From contig JADZFO010000058.1 of the NCBI GenBank assembly GCA_020849855.1, positions 1-34,772 on the forward strand: a DNA stretch of 34,772 nucleotides. The letters run 5' to 3'. Below, piece by piece: positions 15,204 through 22,937 of this stretch (positions are counted from its first letter, which is position 1; every line of letters starts with the position of its first letter). The notes under the pieces were generated by a model, which saw nothing but the letters and a program-made list of their open reading frames with translations, searched no databases and had not been told where the DNA came from. A program made the translations under genes and the position numbers. Source of the stretch: a bacterium (lineage in GTDB: Bacteria; 4484-113; JAFGCY01).

Positions 15204-15231
15204 TTGCATTTCTTAAACTTCAGTGTACAAT
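15204..15231 (+). promoter_or_regulatory. Sigma70-like promoter of the first LruC-like gene
   Basis: TTGCAT (15204-15209) and TACAAT (15226-15231) are separated by 16 bp and lie about 92 bp before the ATG at 15324. They match 4/6 and 5/6 of the TTGACA / TATAAT consensus within an AT-rich patch in otherwise GC-rich sequence. This would give a leader of about 85 nt. Confidence 0.5.
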
Positions 15232-15323
15232 CCCCAAGTCTACGCCCGCCGCGCTCAGCGGCCGGGCCCAATGCTGCTACGTCCCACGGGAGTCTCTGAG
15301 GTGAAGAAGACGGAGGCTCGAAA

Positions 15324-16802
15324 ATGCGAAACTGGATGGAAGGCAAGTGGGGCGTCTGCGCACTCATTTTCACTTTTGCCCTCACCATGACTATGTCCGC
15401 GTGCGGCGGCGGCTCGTCTGCGCCCGCACCGGAAACCCCCGGCCAGGGCAACGGCAACCTGCCCGGCCAGCAGCAGACCGGCCAGCTGGGCACCTCGGCC
15501 AACCCGGTCGTGGACTCCAGCTTCAACAAGGCTGACGCCCCGCGCGCCCAGGCTGTCAGCGGTGCCAGCAGCGAAGCCCCGCTGGGTACCAACCCGGCCT
15601 ATGGCATGACCCTGCTCGGCGGCTCGGTGACCGGCCATGAGGCCTCCAAGGCGGGCAGCGTGGCGGTGGTCGTCCCCGGTGACGAAACCCTGCGCGTGCT
15701 GGACATCACCATGATGCACGACGGCGAAGCCGCGGACTTCGCGCTGGAGCACAACGTCTTCACCGAAGGTGAGAACGTGGACCTCTACATGCGTTATGAG
15801 ATGCTCGCGCCGGACACCATCAACCGCCGCTGGGTCTCCAACGCGATCAACCTGGACTACACCGAGACGGATATCCTGCACAGCGCGACCGGCACTTTCA
15901 CCGTCAAGCTGGACTACACCATCCCCTTCGGCACGGCCCGTGAGGATGCGGTCTATACCTACTACCTCGAGGCCAGTGACGGCACCATCGCCGAAAGCCC
16001 GGACTTCCTCTATGACATCCTGTCCGGCGGCGAGTGCGACACCCCGCGCTATCCGGTGGCGGGCGATGCGCAGATGGCCTGGGAAGACCTGATCGTCAAC
16101 AGCGACTACGACTACAACGACTTCGTCGCCAGCATGAACATCACCGAGTGGCGCCTGCAGAGCAGCGGCGATCTGGTTCAGATCCAGTTCACGGTGAAGT
16201 CCCTGGCCCGCGGCGCCGGCTATGACCATGGATGGCAGTTCAATATCGCCTCGGCCTTCCCCGGCGCGAAGGTGACCAGCTCGGTGCAGCAGTACAAGGC
16301 AAGTGGCGTCAAGGCCGGCCCACAGCGCATCTGGCGTTCCAGCCAGGGTACCGACATCCCGGTCTTCACCCAGACCCGCGAAGCCCTGCCCAACCCGCCG
16401 ACCTCCTTCGCCACCAACACCCTTGCCGGGACGAAGTTCATCGACGGCGACTATGCCGTGGTGAACATCATCTTCGACACACCGGTGAAGTCCGGTACCT
16501 GGACCCCGATGCCCTACAACCCGCAGCTGAAGGTCTATGCCTCCAGCAGCTCGGTCTACAACATCGGCCTGTGGCGCCAGAAGGGCGACGCGGTGGACAC
16601 CAACGGCCGCCCGCTGGCCTTCATCGTGCCGGCGACCTATGCCTGGCCGCTTGAGTTCAAGCGCATCTGGACCGTCTACCCCGGCTTCAACAACTGGGTG
16701 AACTGGGTCAATGACCGAAACCCCAACAGCCCCGCGCCGAGCCCGCTGTGGTTCAACACCGCCCCGGTGCGTGACAGCTTCCAGCGCAGTCTCTTCAACT
16801 AG
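15324..16802 (+). CDS. LruC/DUF4842-like lipoprotein, paralog 1
   Basis: 492 aa exported lipoprotein: signal peptide ending T-M-S-A-C with lipidated Cys27. A Gly/Pro/Gln linker PGQGNGNLPGQQ (about 39-50) follows, then APLGTNPAYGMTLLGG (about 85-100), a beta-rich middle, and a C-terminal LruC/DUF4842-type domain from about 245. Its hallmark is WEDLIVNSDYDYNDFV (about 253-268), an Asp-rich turn probably binding calcium, plus VKSLARGAGYDHGWQFNI and VPATYAWPLEF. LruC-like proteins are outer-surface lipoproteins of unclear function. GGAG lies about 9 nt before the ATG. First of three tandem paralogs; this one is the most divergent at its C-terminus (ends RDSFQRSLFN) and lacks the strong T-tailed terminator of the others. 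Confidence 0.8.
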   Translation: MRNWMEGKWGVCALIFTFALTMTMSACGGGSSAPAPETPGQGNGNLPGQQQTGQLGTSANPVVDSSFNKADAPRAQAVSGASSEAPLGTNPAYGMTLLGGSVTGHEASKAGSVAVVVPGDETLRVLDITMMHDGEAADFALEHNVFTEGENVDLYMRYEMLAPDTINRRWVSNAINLDYTETDILHSATGTFTVKLDYTIPFGTAREDAVYTYYLEASDGTIAESPDFLYDILSGGECDTPRYPVAGDAQMAWEDLIVNSDYDYNDFVASMNITEWRLQSSGDLVQIQFTVKSLARGAGYDHGWQFNIASAFPGAKVTSSVQQYKASGVKAGPQRIWRSSQGTDIPVFTQTREALPNPPTSFATNTLAGTKFIDGDYAVVNIIFDTPVKSGTWTPMPYNPQLKVYASSSSVYNIGLWRQKGDAVDTNGRPLAFIVPATYAWPLEFKRIWTVYPGFNNWVNWVNDRNPNSPAPSPLWFNTAPVRDSFQRSLFN

Positions 16803-16812
16803 TTTCCATAGG

Positions 16813-16855
16813 GGGGCGGAGCAGGCGGCCACGGATGGCTGTCTGGCTCCGCCCC
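16813..16855 (+). terminator. Hairpin after paralog 1, possible terminator
   Basis: Perfect 10-bp stem GGGGCGGAGC / GCTCCGCCCC with a 23-nt loop, 10 bp after the stop codon. No T-run follows, so it may be a Rho-dependent or mRNA-protecting hairpin. Confidence 0.35.
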
Positions 16856-17413
16856 TCAGCTGCTCACTAGCCCTGCCAGGCGCTGTTAACAGGTCAGTTG
16901 ACTAAGTTTCGAACTTGATATAGCCAATCTGTTGTTAGGTGATTCTCTACTGATTTAATGATTCGTTAACCTATGTCCAGAAAAGATAGGCACACCATGT
17001 TGATAGTGCATCCTCCTTCAATGCCCGGCAGTGTTGTCGCGCTGGCAGTTGGAGCCTCTTCCCAGTCCTGCAAAGCTGTCTGCATAGTCCTGACTGCAGC
17101 GGGCCAGAGCCTGATCGCAGAGTCAGGCAGCAAGCTCAGAATGGCACTTAGGATAGCGAATAATTTGGTTACAGCGGACACAAAATCAAGGCTTGCTACT
17201 GCCTCATTACTTAATCTGAGCCTGTATTGTTCTAATTTGAACCAGAAACAGATTCAAAATATTTACTCCAGCTCTGATTAAACCAAAAGTCTGGTTAAAC
17301 GACTTTATTTTCCCTTTCTCGCCGATATAGTCTGCCCGGCTGTGCTTGGGGGCGGGCCGCTGCCTTGGCCTCCCGAGCTGTTATCACCCTGTTCGCTGAG
17401 GAAGGAGGAAGGC
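16856..17413. other. Intergenic region, no gene supported
   Basis: This 560-bp gap is AT-richer than its surroundings. A 102-codon plus frame (16973-17281) and a 71-codon minus frame (16966-17181) exist, but neither has a recognisable domain, ribosome site or resident-style codon use. A candidate -10 box TATAGT at 17326-17331 lies 83 bp before the start of the second paralog, with only a weak -35 (TTTATT) 16 bp upstream. Confidence 0.4.
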
Positions 17414-18925
17414 ATGCATTCTGTGGGCACTATGCGCCTTTGGCTGCTGCTTGTACTGACCATGCTGGCCCTGGCCAGCTGCGGCGGAGGCGGAGCCTCT
17501 GCACCGGATCCCCAGGACACCGACAAGCCCGGTCAGGGCAGCGGTAACCTGCCGGGCCAGCAGAAGCCGGATCCCGTCGGCGGCGGCCCCGAGTGGCTGC
17601 TCAGCCCCGTTGGCGATGTCGACGCGGTCAATGCGCCGCTTGGCACCAACCCCGCCTATGACATGCAGCTGCTTGGCGGCGAGGTCACCGGCAACGAGCC
17701 CGCCCGCACCAGCAGCGTGCTGGTCGGTCCGGCGATCGGCGACTTCAACCCCCTGGGCATCGTGATGATGCACGACGGCGAAGCGCCCAACTGGAGCCTG
17801 ACCTCCAACACCTTCACGGAGGGCGAGCCGGTTGACCTGTACATGAAGTACGAGGTTCCGGCCACCGACTTCCTGCTGGACCGCCGCTGGATCAGTGCCA
17901 AGATCAATCTTGACCTGACCGAGGCCAATATCAGCCACCCGACGGCGAACATCTACATCGTTAAGCTGGACTGGAACATCCCCATGGGTACCAAGGGCCA
18001 GAGCGGTGTCTTCAACTACACGCTGAAGCATGAAGATGTGACCAAGCCCTCGCCCAACTTCAACTACAACATCGTCGGCACCGTGGCGGTGACCACTTCG
18101 CGTTACCCGGTCAGCGGCGACGCCCAGATTGCCTGGGAAGACCTGCTGGTCAACTCCGACTATGACTACAACGATTTCGTGGCCCGGATGAACATCAAGG
18201 AGTGGCGCCGCGATTCCGACGATGCCCTGCTGCAGATCGACTTCGTGGTCAAGGCCCTGGCGCGCGGCGCCGGCTATGGCGCGGACTGGCAGTTCAACAT
18301 CAGCAACGCCTTCCCCGGCGCCAAGGTGACGGCCAGCGTTAAGCAGTTCAAGAAGAACGGCACCCTGCGCCACCAGACCATCTGGAAGTCCAGCAACGGC
18401 ACTGACCTGCCGGTCTTCACCCCGACCAGCGAGGCCCTGCCTGCGCCGAACGGCACCTGGGCCACCAACACCGTTTCCGGCACGCCCTATGTTGAGGGTG
18501 ACTACGCCCAGGTGACAATCGTCTTTGACCAGCCCTTCACCGGCACGGCCCTGCCGATGCCTTACAACCCCCTGCTGAAGGTCACCGCAAACAGCGGACA
18601 GGTCTACAGCATCGGCATCTGGAAGACCAAGGGCGACACCGTGGACACCCAGGGCAACCCGCTGGTCGATGACCAGGGCCGTCCGCTGGCCTTCGTGGTG
18701 CCCTATACCTATGCCTGGCCCCTCGAGCAGGAGCCGGCCTGGAACGCCTATTCCGGCTACTGGGCCTGGGCCAACTGGATCAACAATACTGGCAGCCAGC
18801 CCAACAGCTACTGGTATCAGCAGGCGCCTTCCACTCCCAGCAAGGCCTACAGTCGCGGAAAGTTCACCGGTACCGGCAAGGACTACAACCAGCAGGACGC
18901 CGGGAACCATGACGGCGACGACTAA
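17414..18925 (+). CDS. LruC/DUF4842-like lipoprotein, paralog 2
   Basis: 503 aa from the ATG at 17414, chosen because GGAGG lies 5 nt before it; the frame is open 24 codons further upstream without such a site. Lipoprotein signal with L-A-S-C (Cys23), linker PGQGSGNLPGQQ (about 39-50), NAPLGTNPAYDMQLLGG, and the hallmark WEDLLVNSDYDYNDFV (about 241-256). Further LruC-type blocks are VKALARGAGYGADWQFNI, then SNAFPGAKVTASVKQF, and VVPYTYAWPLEQEPAW. Compared with paralog 1 it carries a C-terminal extension ending in an acidic DGDD. Presumably an outer-membrane or surface lipoprotein. It has its own leader and terminator, so it is a single-gene transcript within the tandem set. Confidence 0.82.
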   Translation: MHSVGTMRLWLLLVLTMLALASCGGGGASAPDPQDTDKPGQGSGNLPGQQKPDPVGGGPEWLLSPVGDVDAVNAPLGTNPAYDMQLLGGEVTGNEPARTSSVLVGPAIGDFNPLGIVMMHDGEAPNWSLTSNTFTEGEPVDLYMKYEVPATDFLLDRRWISAKINLDLTEANISHPTANIYIVKLDWNIPMGTKGQSGVFNYTLKHEDVTKPSPNFNYNIVGTVAVTTSRYPVSGDAQIAWEDLLVNSDYDYNDFVARMNIKEWRRDSDDALLQIDFVVKALARGAGYGADWQFNISNAFPGAKVTASVKQFKKNGTLRHQTIWKSSNGTDLPVFTPTSEALPAPNGTWATNTVSGTPYVEGDYAQVTIVFDQPFTGTALPMPYNPLLKVTANSGQVYSIGIWKTKGDTVDTQGNPLVDDQGRPLAFVVPYTYAWPLEQEPAWNAYSGYWAWANWINNTGSQPNSYWYQQAPSTPSKAYSRGKFTGTGKDYNQQDAGNHDGDD

Positions 18926-18954
18926 CAGATCATTGAAACCTTGAACGAAGCATC

Positions 18955-18983
18955 AAAGGGCGCCGCAAGGCGCCCTTTTATTT
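18955..18983 (+). terminator. Rho-independent terminator of paralog 2
   Basis: Perfect stem AAAGGGCGCC / GGCGCCCTTT with loop GCAA, followed by TTATTTAGTT, 30 bp after the stop codon. Confidence 0.9.
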
Positions 18984-19055
18984 AGTTCGGCTTAAGGCAG
19001 TAATTAGATCTATTCAAAGCTGGATTAAGCGCCCACGCGGGGGCTTGCGCCTCGT

Positions 19056-19061
19056 TATATT
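19056..19061 (+). promoter_or_regulatory. Candidate -10 box for paralog 3
   Basis: TATATT matches the -10 consensus in 5 of 6 positions, 81 bp before the start codon; the -35 region is not convincing. Downstream, 19094-19124 can form a hairpin with arms TGCGCAAG / CTTGCACA (one mismatch) in the leader. Confidence 0.3.
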
Positions 19062-19142
19062 CCCCCCGGCAGACGCGCGGAAGCGTTCATTTGTGCGCAA
19101 GGTGCGGCTGGTCCATCTTGCACAATTGGTAGGGAGGAAGCT

Positions 19143-20609
19143 ATGCGCCACTCACGTGGGCCCGCATCGGGTCTGCTTCTGCTCGCGCTGCTACTGATGC
19201 TCACGCTCGTGTCCTGCGGTGGCGGTTCATCCGCCCCCGATCCGGACAACGGCAATAACCCCGGGCAGGGCAATGGCCAGCTGCCGGGGCAGCAAAACGG
19301 CAACGGTAATGTGTCAACCGCCCCCTGGAAGGCCCAGGCGCCCGGCGATGTCCATGCCGACGAAGCCCCGCTGGGCACCAACCCGGCCTATGGTATGACC
19401 CTGCTGGGCGGCGAGACCAGCTTTGACGGCTCGCACAGCGCCAGCGCGATCATCATCGGCGGCGACCCCGACTTCAACATCATCGATCTGACGATGGCGA
19501 AGGACGGCATCGCGGCGAACTTTGATCTAAGCAGCGCCACTTTCAACGAGGGCGAGCCAGTCGACCTGTGGATCAAGTATGAGACCACCGGTATCAACAT
19601 GGACATCAGCCGGCACTGGGTCTCCAGCCTGCTGAACCTGAACGTCACCGAGTCCACGGTGGCGCATCCCAACGTGGGCACCTACACGGCCAAGCTGGAC
19701 TGGAACATCCCCATGGGCACCGCCGGCAAGAACGGCAACTTCAACTTCGACCTGACCTGGAACGCGGTCAACAAGGTCAGCCCGAACTTCCCCTTCAACA
19801 TCACCGGCACTGTGCCCAATACCCAGGAGCGCTATCCGCTGACCGGCGATGCACAGATCGCCTATGAGGACCTGCTGACGAACTCGGACTATGACTACAA
19901 CGACTTCGTCTGCAAGATGAACATGACTGAGTGGCGCCGCAACAGCGACGACGCCCTGATCGAGGTCGACTTCACAGTCAAGGCTCTGGCCCGCGCGGCC
20001 GGCTATAACGCCGCCTGGCAGTTCAACATCAGCAACGCCTTCCCGGGCGCCCAGGTGACGGCGATCGTCAAGCAGTACTACGCTAACGGCACCCTGCGCC
20101 ACACCACCAACTGGAGCAGCAGCAACGGCACGGACCTGCCGGTCTTCACGCCGACCCGCGACGCCCTGCCGAACCCGCCGGGCAGCTATGCCACCAACGG
20201 CATCGCCGGCACCCAGTTCGTGGATGGCGACTACGCCACCGTGCAGATCTTCTTCAACCAGCCCTTCACCGGCGAAGCAATGGCGATGCCCTACAACCCG
20301 CTGCTGAAGGTGACCGCCAGCCAGAGCAATGTCTACAGCATCGGCATCTGGAAGCAGCTTGGCGACACGGTGGACACGCAGGGCAACCAGCTGGTTGACG
20401 TTAACGGCCGCCCGCTGGCCTTCGTGGTCCCCGTGACCTATGCCTGGCCGCTGGAGGGCATCAACGCCTGGAACGCCTACAGCACCTACAATGCCTGGGC
20501 GAACTGGATCAAGGGCACCGGGCAGCAGCCCAGCAGCCCCTGGTACAACAATCCGCCCACTACGCCAAGCAAGGCCTACAGCCGCGACAAGTTCACGCCT
20601 TATCCCTAA
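19143..20609 (+). CDS. LruC/DUF4842-like lipoprotein, paralog 3
   Basis: 488 aa. Signal peptide with L-V-S-C (Cys25), linker PGQGNGQLPGQQ, EAPLGTNPAYGMTLLGG (about 74-90) and the hallmark YEDLLTNSDYDYNDFV (about 241-256), then VKALARAAGYNAAWQFNI and VVPVTYAWPLEG. It ends SKAYSRDKFTPYP; paralog 4 ends almost identically (SKVFTRDKFTPYP). GGAGG lies 5-6 nt before the ATG. The close similarity to paralog 2 through the whole length points to tandem gene duplication; the leader sequences differ, which would allow separate control. Likely a surface lipoprotein with a calcium-binding C-terminal domain; function unknown. Confidence 0.82.
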   Translation: MRHSRGPASGLLLLALLLMLTLVSCGGGSSAPDPDNGNNPGQGNGQLPGQQNGNGNVSTAPWKAQAPGDVHADEAPLGTNPAYGMTLLGGETSFDGSHSASAIIIGGDPDFNIIDLTMAKDGIAANFDLSSATFNEGEPVDLWIKYETTGINMDISRHWVSSLLNLNVTESTVAHPNVGTYTAKLDWNIPMGTAGKNGNFNFDLTWNAVNKVSPNFPFNITGTVPNTQERYPLTGDAQIAYEDLLTNSDYDYNDFVCKMNMTEWRRNSDDALIEVDFTVKALARAAGYNAAWQFNISNAFPGAQVTAIVKQYYANGTLRHTTNWSSSNGTDLPVFTPTRDALPNPPGSYATNGIAGTQFVDGDYATVQIFFNQPFTGEAMAMPYNPLLKVTASQSNVYSIGIWKQLGDTVDTQGNQLVDVNGRPLAFVVPVTYAWPLEGINAWNAYSTYNAWANWIKGTGQQPSSPWYNNPPTTPSKAYSRDKFTPYP

Positions 20610-20640
20610 AGTCGCGGCAGACACAACACGCAAAATGACA

Positions 20641-20676
20641 AGCAGCGCCCCGGGAAACCGGGGCGCTGTGCTTTTC
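20641..20676 (+). terminator. Rho-independent terminator of paralog 3
   Basis: Stem CAGCGCCCCGG / CCGGGGCGCTG with loop GAAA, followed by TGCTTTTC, about 35 bp after the stop. Confidence 0.85.
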
Positions 20677-20729
20677 AGCCCGCAAGAAACCGATCTGCGC
20701 GCTTACCTGCAATCTGCTGCGCCAGGTGC

Positions 20730-20775
20730 TTGCGCAGCAGCGGGAGTTCATGTATACTCAGTCAGTACTATACAT
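20730..20775 (+). promoter_or_regulatory. Promoter and possible operator of the DinB-like gene
   Basis: TTGCGC (20730-20735) and TATACT (20753-20758) are spaced by 17 bp. The -10 box overlaps an inverted repeat with arms TGTATA (20751-20756) and TATACA (about 20769-20774), a good size for a dimeric repressor site. The start codon follows within about 30 bp. Confidence 0.45.
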
Positions 20776-20787
20776 ATGTGAGGTAGT

Positions 20788-21285
20788 ATGATGTTCACCC
20801 AGCAGGGACTGCTGCGTTACCACGAGATGGCCCATGAGGGCCTCGGGCGCCTGCATACGCATCTGGCCGGCCTGCCGGGCGAGCTGCTGACCCGCCCGCT
20901 GGAGGGCTTCGGCCTGCCCTCTATCTCCGCCCAGCTGACCCATGCTTATAACGTTGAGCGCTTCTGGGTCCAGGCGGCGCAGGGCAGCGCGCTGGAGCTG
21001 GACTGGGAGCGCGCGGCGGCGGATATGGCCGAGCTGGAGCAGTTGAAGAAGGAGGCCTTCCAGGCCACCCGGCGCTATCTGGCCTCGCGCAGCGCCGAGC
21101 AGCTCAACGTGCCGACCGAGGTGGACGACTGCGGCTACAAGGCCAGCGGCATTCCCGGCGAGATGATCCTGCACCTGATGACCCATGCCTACCACCACAA
21201 GGGCCAGGCGGCGGCGATGTGCCGCATGCTCGGCCACCCGGCGCCGATGAGCGACATGGTCTGGATCGAGCTGCAGCTCATGTAG
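20788..21285 (+). CDS. DinB/YfiT-like four-helix metalloprotein
   Basis: 165 aa cytoplasmic protein of the DinB-like fold: four helices holding a divalent metal through three His. These are visible in the expected places: His52 in QLTHAYNVERF, and His133 and His137 in LMTHAYHHKGQ. Family length is normal. DinB-like proteins are often thiol-dependent transferases or stress-induced proteins of unclear substrate. GAGGT lies 5 nt before the ATG-ATG pair; the first or second Met could be used. The promoter carries a putative operator, which fits induced expression. It sits alone between the paralog 3 terminator and a repeat-rich gap. Confidence 0.8.
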   Translation: MMFTQQGLLRYHEMAHEGLGRLHTHLAGLPGELLTRPLEGFGLPSISAQLTHAYNVERFWVQAAQGSALELDWERAAADMAELEQLKKEAFQATRRYLASRSAEQLNVPTEVDDCGYKASGIPGEMILHLMTHAYHHKGQAAAMCRMLGHPAPMSDMVWIELQLM

Positions 21286-21346
21286 CTGAAACGCCGTGAG
21301 CAGGTCAAGGAAAGAGCGGAGCGCGGGACTGCGTCCCGTCACTTTG

Positions 21347-21685
21347 GAATCCGATCCAAACCGAGCTATCCAATCCAGCAGAGTTCAACCGAGACACTGC
21401 AGAGGAGGTAGGGGCGCACAGAGTGCGCCCGGCCCAAAGCACGTCTGCCGGGACGGTGAACGAAGGCGCGGAGCGCGGGCTGCTGGCAAAGCCAGAGCCC
21501 GCTTTCTTTGGGGTTCGGGGCTTTCCTTGTTCCAGGGAGACAAGCGGGCCCATGCTGCGCATGCGGCCCGCGCTCCGAGTCTTCGTTCAGCTTTGCGAAA
21601 GTCTGAAGGAGCGCGAGCCATTCAAAGGAGAACGGACTCTCGGTGAAACTCGGTTGACTCGGCTGACTCCTTTTGGATCGGAATC
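21347..21685. mobile_element. 339-bp imperfect inverted-repeat (MITE-like) element
   Basis: Three pairs of inverted arms are nested in the same order: GAATCCGATCCAAA (21347-21360) with 21672-21685 (13/14), GTTCAACCGAG (21383-21393) with 21647-21657 (partial), and the 23-nt arm 21458-21480 with 21566-21588 (21/23). A REP-like palindrome (21408-21430) lies in the left half, and CTGGC / GCCAG forms a small hairpin near the centre. No coding potential is seen. Such a structure fits a non-autonomous element or a long structured RNA. Confidence 0.45.
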
Positions 21686-21714
21686 ATCTGCCGCGTTGCA
21701 GCTCGCCGATGGCC

Positions 21715-22029
21715 GGGCGCACTCTGTGCGCCCCTACAAGAAGGGCGCACATCCATGCGCCCCTACAGGAAGGGCGCACTTCCATGCGCCCCTACAAGAA
21801 GGGCGCACATCCATGCGCCCCTACAGGAAGGGCGCACTTCCATGCGCCCCTACAGGAAGGGCGCACTTCCATGCGCCCCTACAGGAAGGGCGCACATCCA
21901 TGCGCCCCTACAGGAAGGGCGCACATCCATGCGCCCCTACGAGCCGGGCGGACATCCGTCTGCCCCTACAGGAAGGCGCACTTTCATGCGCCCCAAAAGC
22001 AGGGCGGGGAGGGCCCTGCCTCTACGGGC
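21715..22029. repeat. Array of about 11 units of a 29-bp palindromic repeat
   Basis: Units follow head to tail without spacers. Each has a core GGGCGCAC / ATGCGCCCCTAC, that is, a GGGCGCA...TGCGCCC hairpin, followed by AGGA or AAGA. Units alternate between ACATCC and ACTTCC loops; the last three are degenerate (e.g. GGGCGGAC ... GTCTGCCC, which keeps base pairing through paired changes). Single copies occur at 6412-6433 and, inverted, at 21408-21430. The absence of unique spacers excludes CRISPR. Confidence 0.85.
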
Positions 22030-22064
22030 AGGTGCATGTCAAAGCGCGGCGCAAGAGCGATTAC

Positions 22065-22937
22065 CTAGCTGCTCAGGGTGATTCCGCCGTTACCCGACTC
22101 GATCTTCAGGCTGGCGCTGCCGCTGCCCAGGCTGCCGCTGGCGCTCTGGCTGACCATCTCGCCCTGCACTGTTCCGGATACCTGCTGCAGGGTGATCTGG
22201 CCGATGCTGGTCTGCGCCTCGTAGCTCACGCTGGACGCCGGGTCCAGCTTCAGGCGCAGGCCGCCGTTGCCCAGTTTGATCTGATGGCTGCCCTTAAGCA
22301 GCTTCAGCTCGCCTTCCAGTGAGCCATTGCCAATGCTCAGCAGGCTCTCGCTGGGGCTGCCGCTGAGGCGCAGCGAGCCGTTGCCGATGTCCACGCTCAG
22401 CCTGCCGTCGCAGTGCAGCTCAGCCGAGCCGTCGCCAAGGCGCAGCTCCAGATCGCTACCGGGCGGCAGCGTGATGCTCAGCTTCAACTGCGGCCGCTGC
22501 GAACCTGGCGGGCCACTGTACTCATCGTCGATCAGCAGGGCCGCGCCCTCCGGCTGCAGGCGGATAAGCAAGGTCTCGGGCCCAGCCGCATTGCCGGACT
22601 CTGCGCTGCTGATGGTCCAGCTGGCCAGGGCCGCCGCGCCCGCTGCTGCTGGAACGACGCTCAGCTCGGCCATGTCCAGGTCCAGGCGCAGGCTTTTCAG
22701 CCCGCTGAGATCCTTCTCGCCCTTGAGCTCCCGCAGCGGCTGCACGGCTTCCTCCTGAGCAGTCTCCTTCTCAGGCCGCGCCTCAAGCGCCGCATCACCC
22801 GGCGCGGCGCCGGAGTCCGAGACCTTGTCCGCGGGGCAGGCGCTGAGCAGGCAAAGGCCAGCCAGCAGGGCGGCGCACAGCACGCCGCTCAGGGACTGGC
22901 GCAGCCCATGCTTCATAGACAAACGGATGTGTTTCAA
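22065..22937 (-). CDS. DUF4097-like beta-repeat lipoprotein
   Basis: 290 aa. A lipoprotein signal ends L-L-S-A-C (Cys34). After a Glu/Ala-rich linker (about 35-75) comes a repetitive beta region to the end, with recurrent SIGNGSLEGEL, then IKLGNGGLRL and IESGNGGITLSS, like the right-handed beta-solenoid of DUF4097 putative adhesins. It probably sits on the membrane surface. TTG 22937 is chosen as start because GGAGGT lies 6 nt upstream and it overlaps the stop of the cysteine desulfurase gene by 4 bp (TTGA), a typical coupling; ATG 22916 has no ribosome site. Without the TTG the signal peptide would still be intact. It is thus second in a two-gene operon. Confidence 0.75.
   Translation of the reverse strand: MKHIRLSMKHGLRQSLSGVLCAALLAGLCLLSACPADKVSDSGAAPGDAALEARPEKETAQEEAVQPLRELKGEKDLSGLKSLRLDLDMAELSVVPAAAGAAALASWTISSAESGNAAGPETLLIRLQPEGAALLIDDEYSGPPGSQRPQLKLSITLPPGSDLELRLGDGSAELHCDGRLSVDIGNGSLRLSGSPSESLLSIGNGSLEGELKLLKGSHQIKLGNGGLRLKLDPASSVSYEAQTSIGQITLQQVSGTVQGEMVSQSASGSLGSGSASLKIESGNGGITLSS

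Larger units (their letters stand above)
21286..22064. other. Gene-free, repeat-filled region
   Basis: No gene is supported here. Open frames run through it on several frames only because the 29-bp units lack stops in phase. It contains the inverted-repeat element at 21347-21685, a hairpin CGGGAC / GTCCCG at 21324-21338 and the tandem palindrome array at 21715-22029. Confidence 0.6.

Noticed and set aside
16966..17281. Small genes on either strand in the gap before paralog 2
   Set aside because: No ribosome site, no domain, codon use unlike residents; both frames overlap each other.
15255..20633. Long minus frames opposite the LruC-like paralogs
   Set aside because: All are antisense shadows with the same low-complexity composition (G, V, D, R rich); the plus strand carries signal peptides and conserved motifs.
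21715..22029. CRISPR array
   Set aside because: Repeat units are contiguous with no unique spacers and no cas genes are present.
21423..22322. 299-codon frame with RAHFHAPLQEGRTSMRPY-like repeats
   Set aside because: Translation of the 29-bp palindromic array; it also runs into the DUF4097-like gene antisense.
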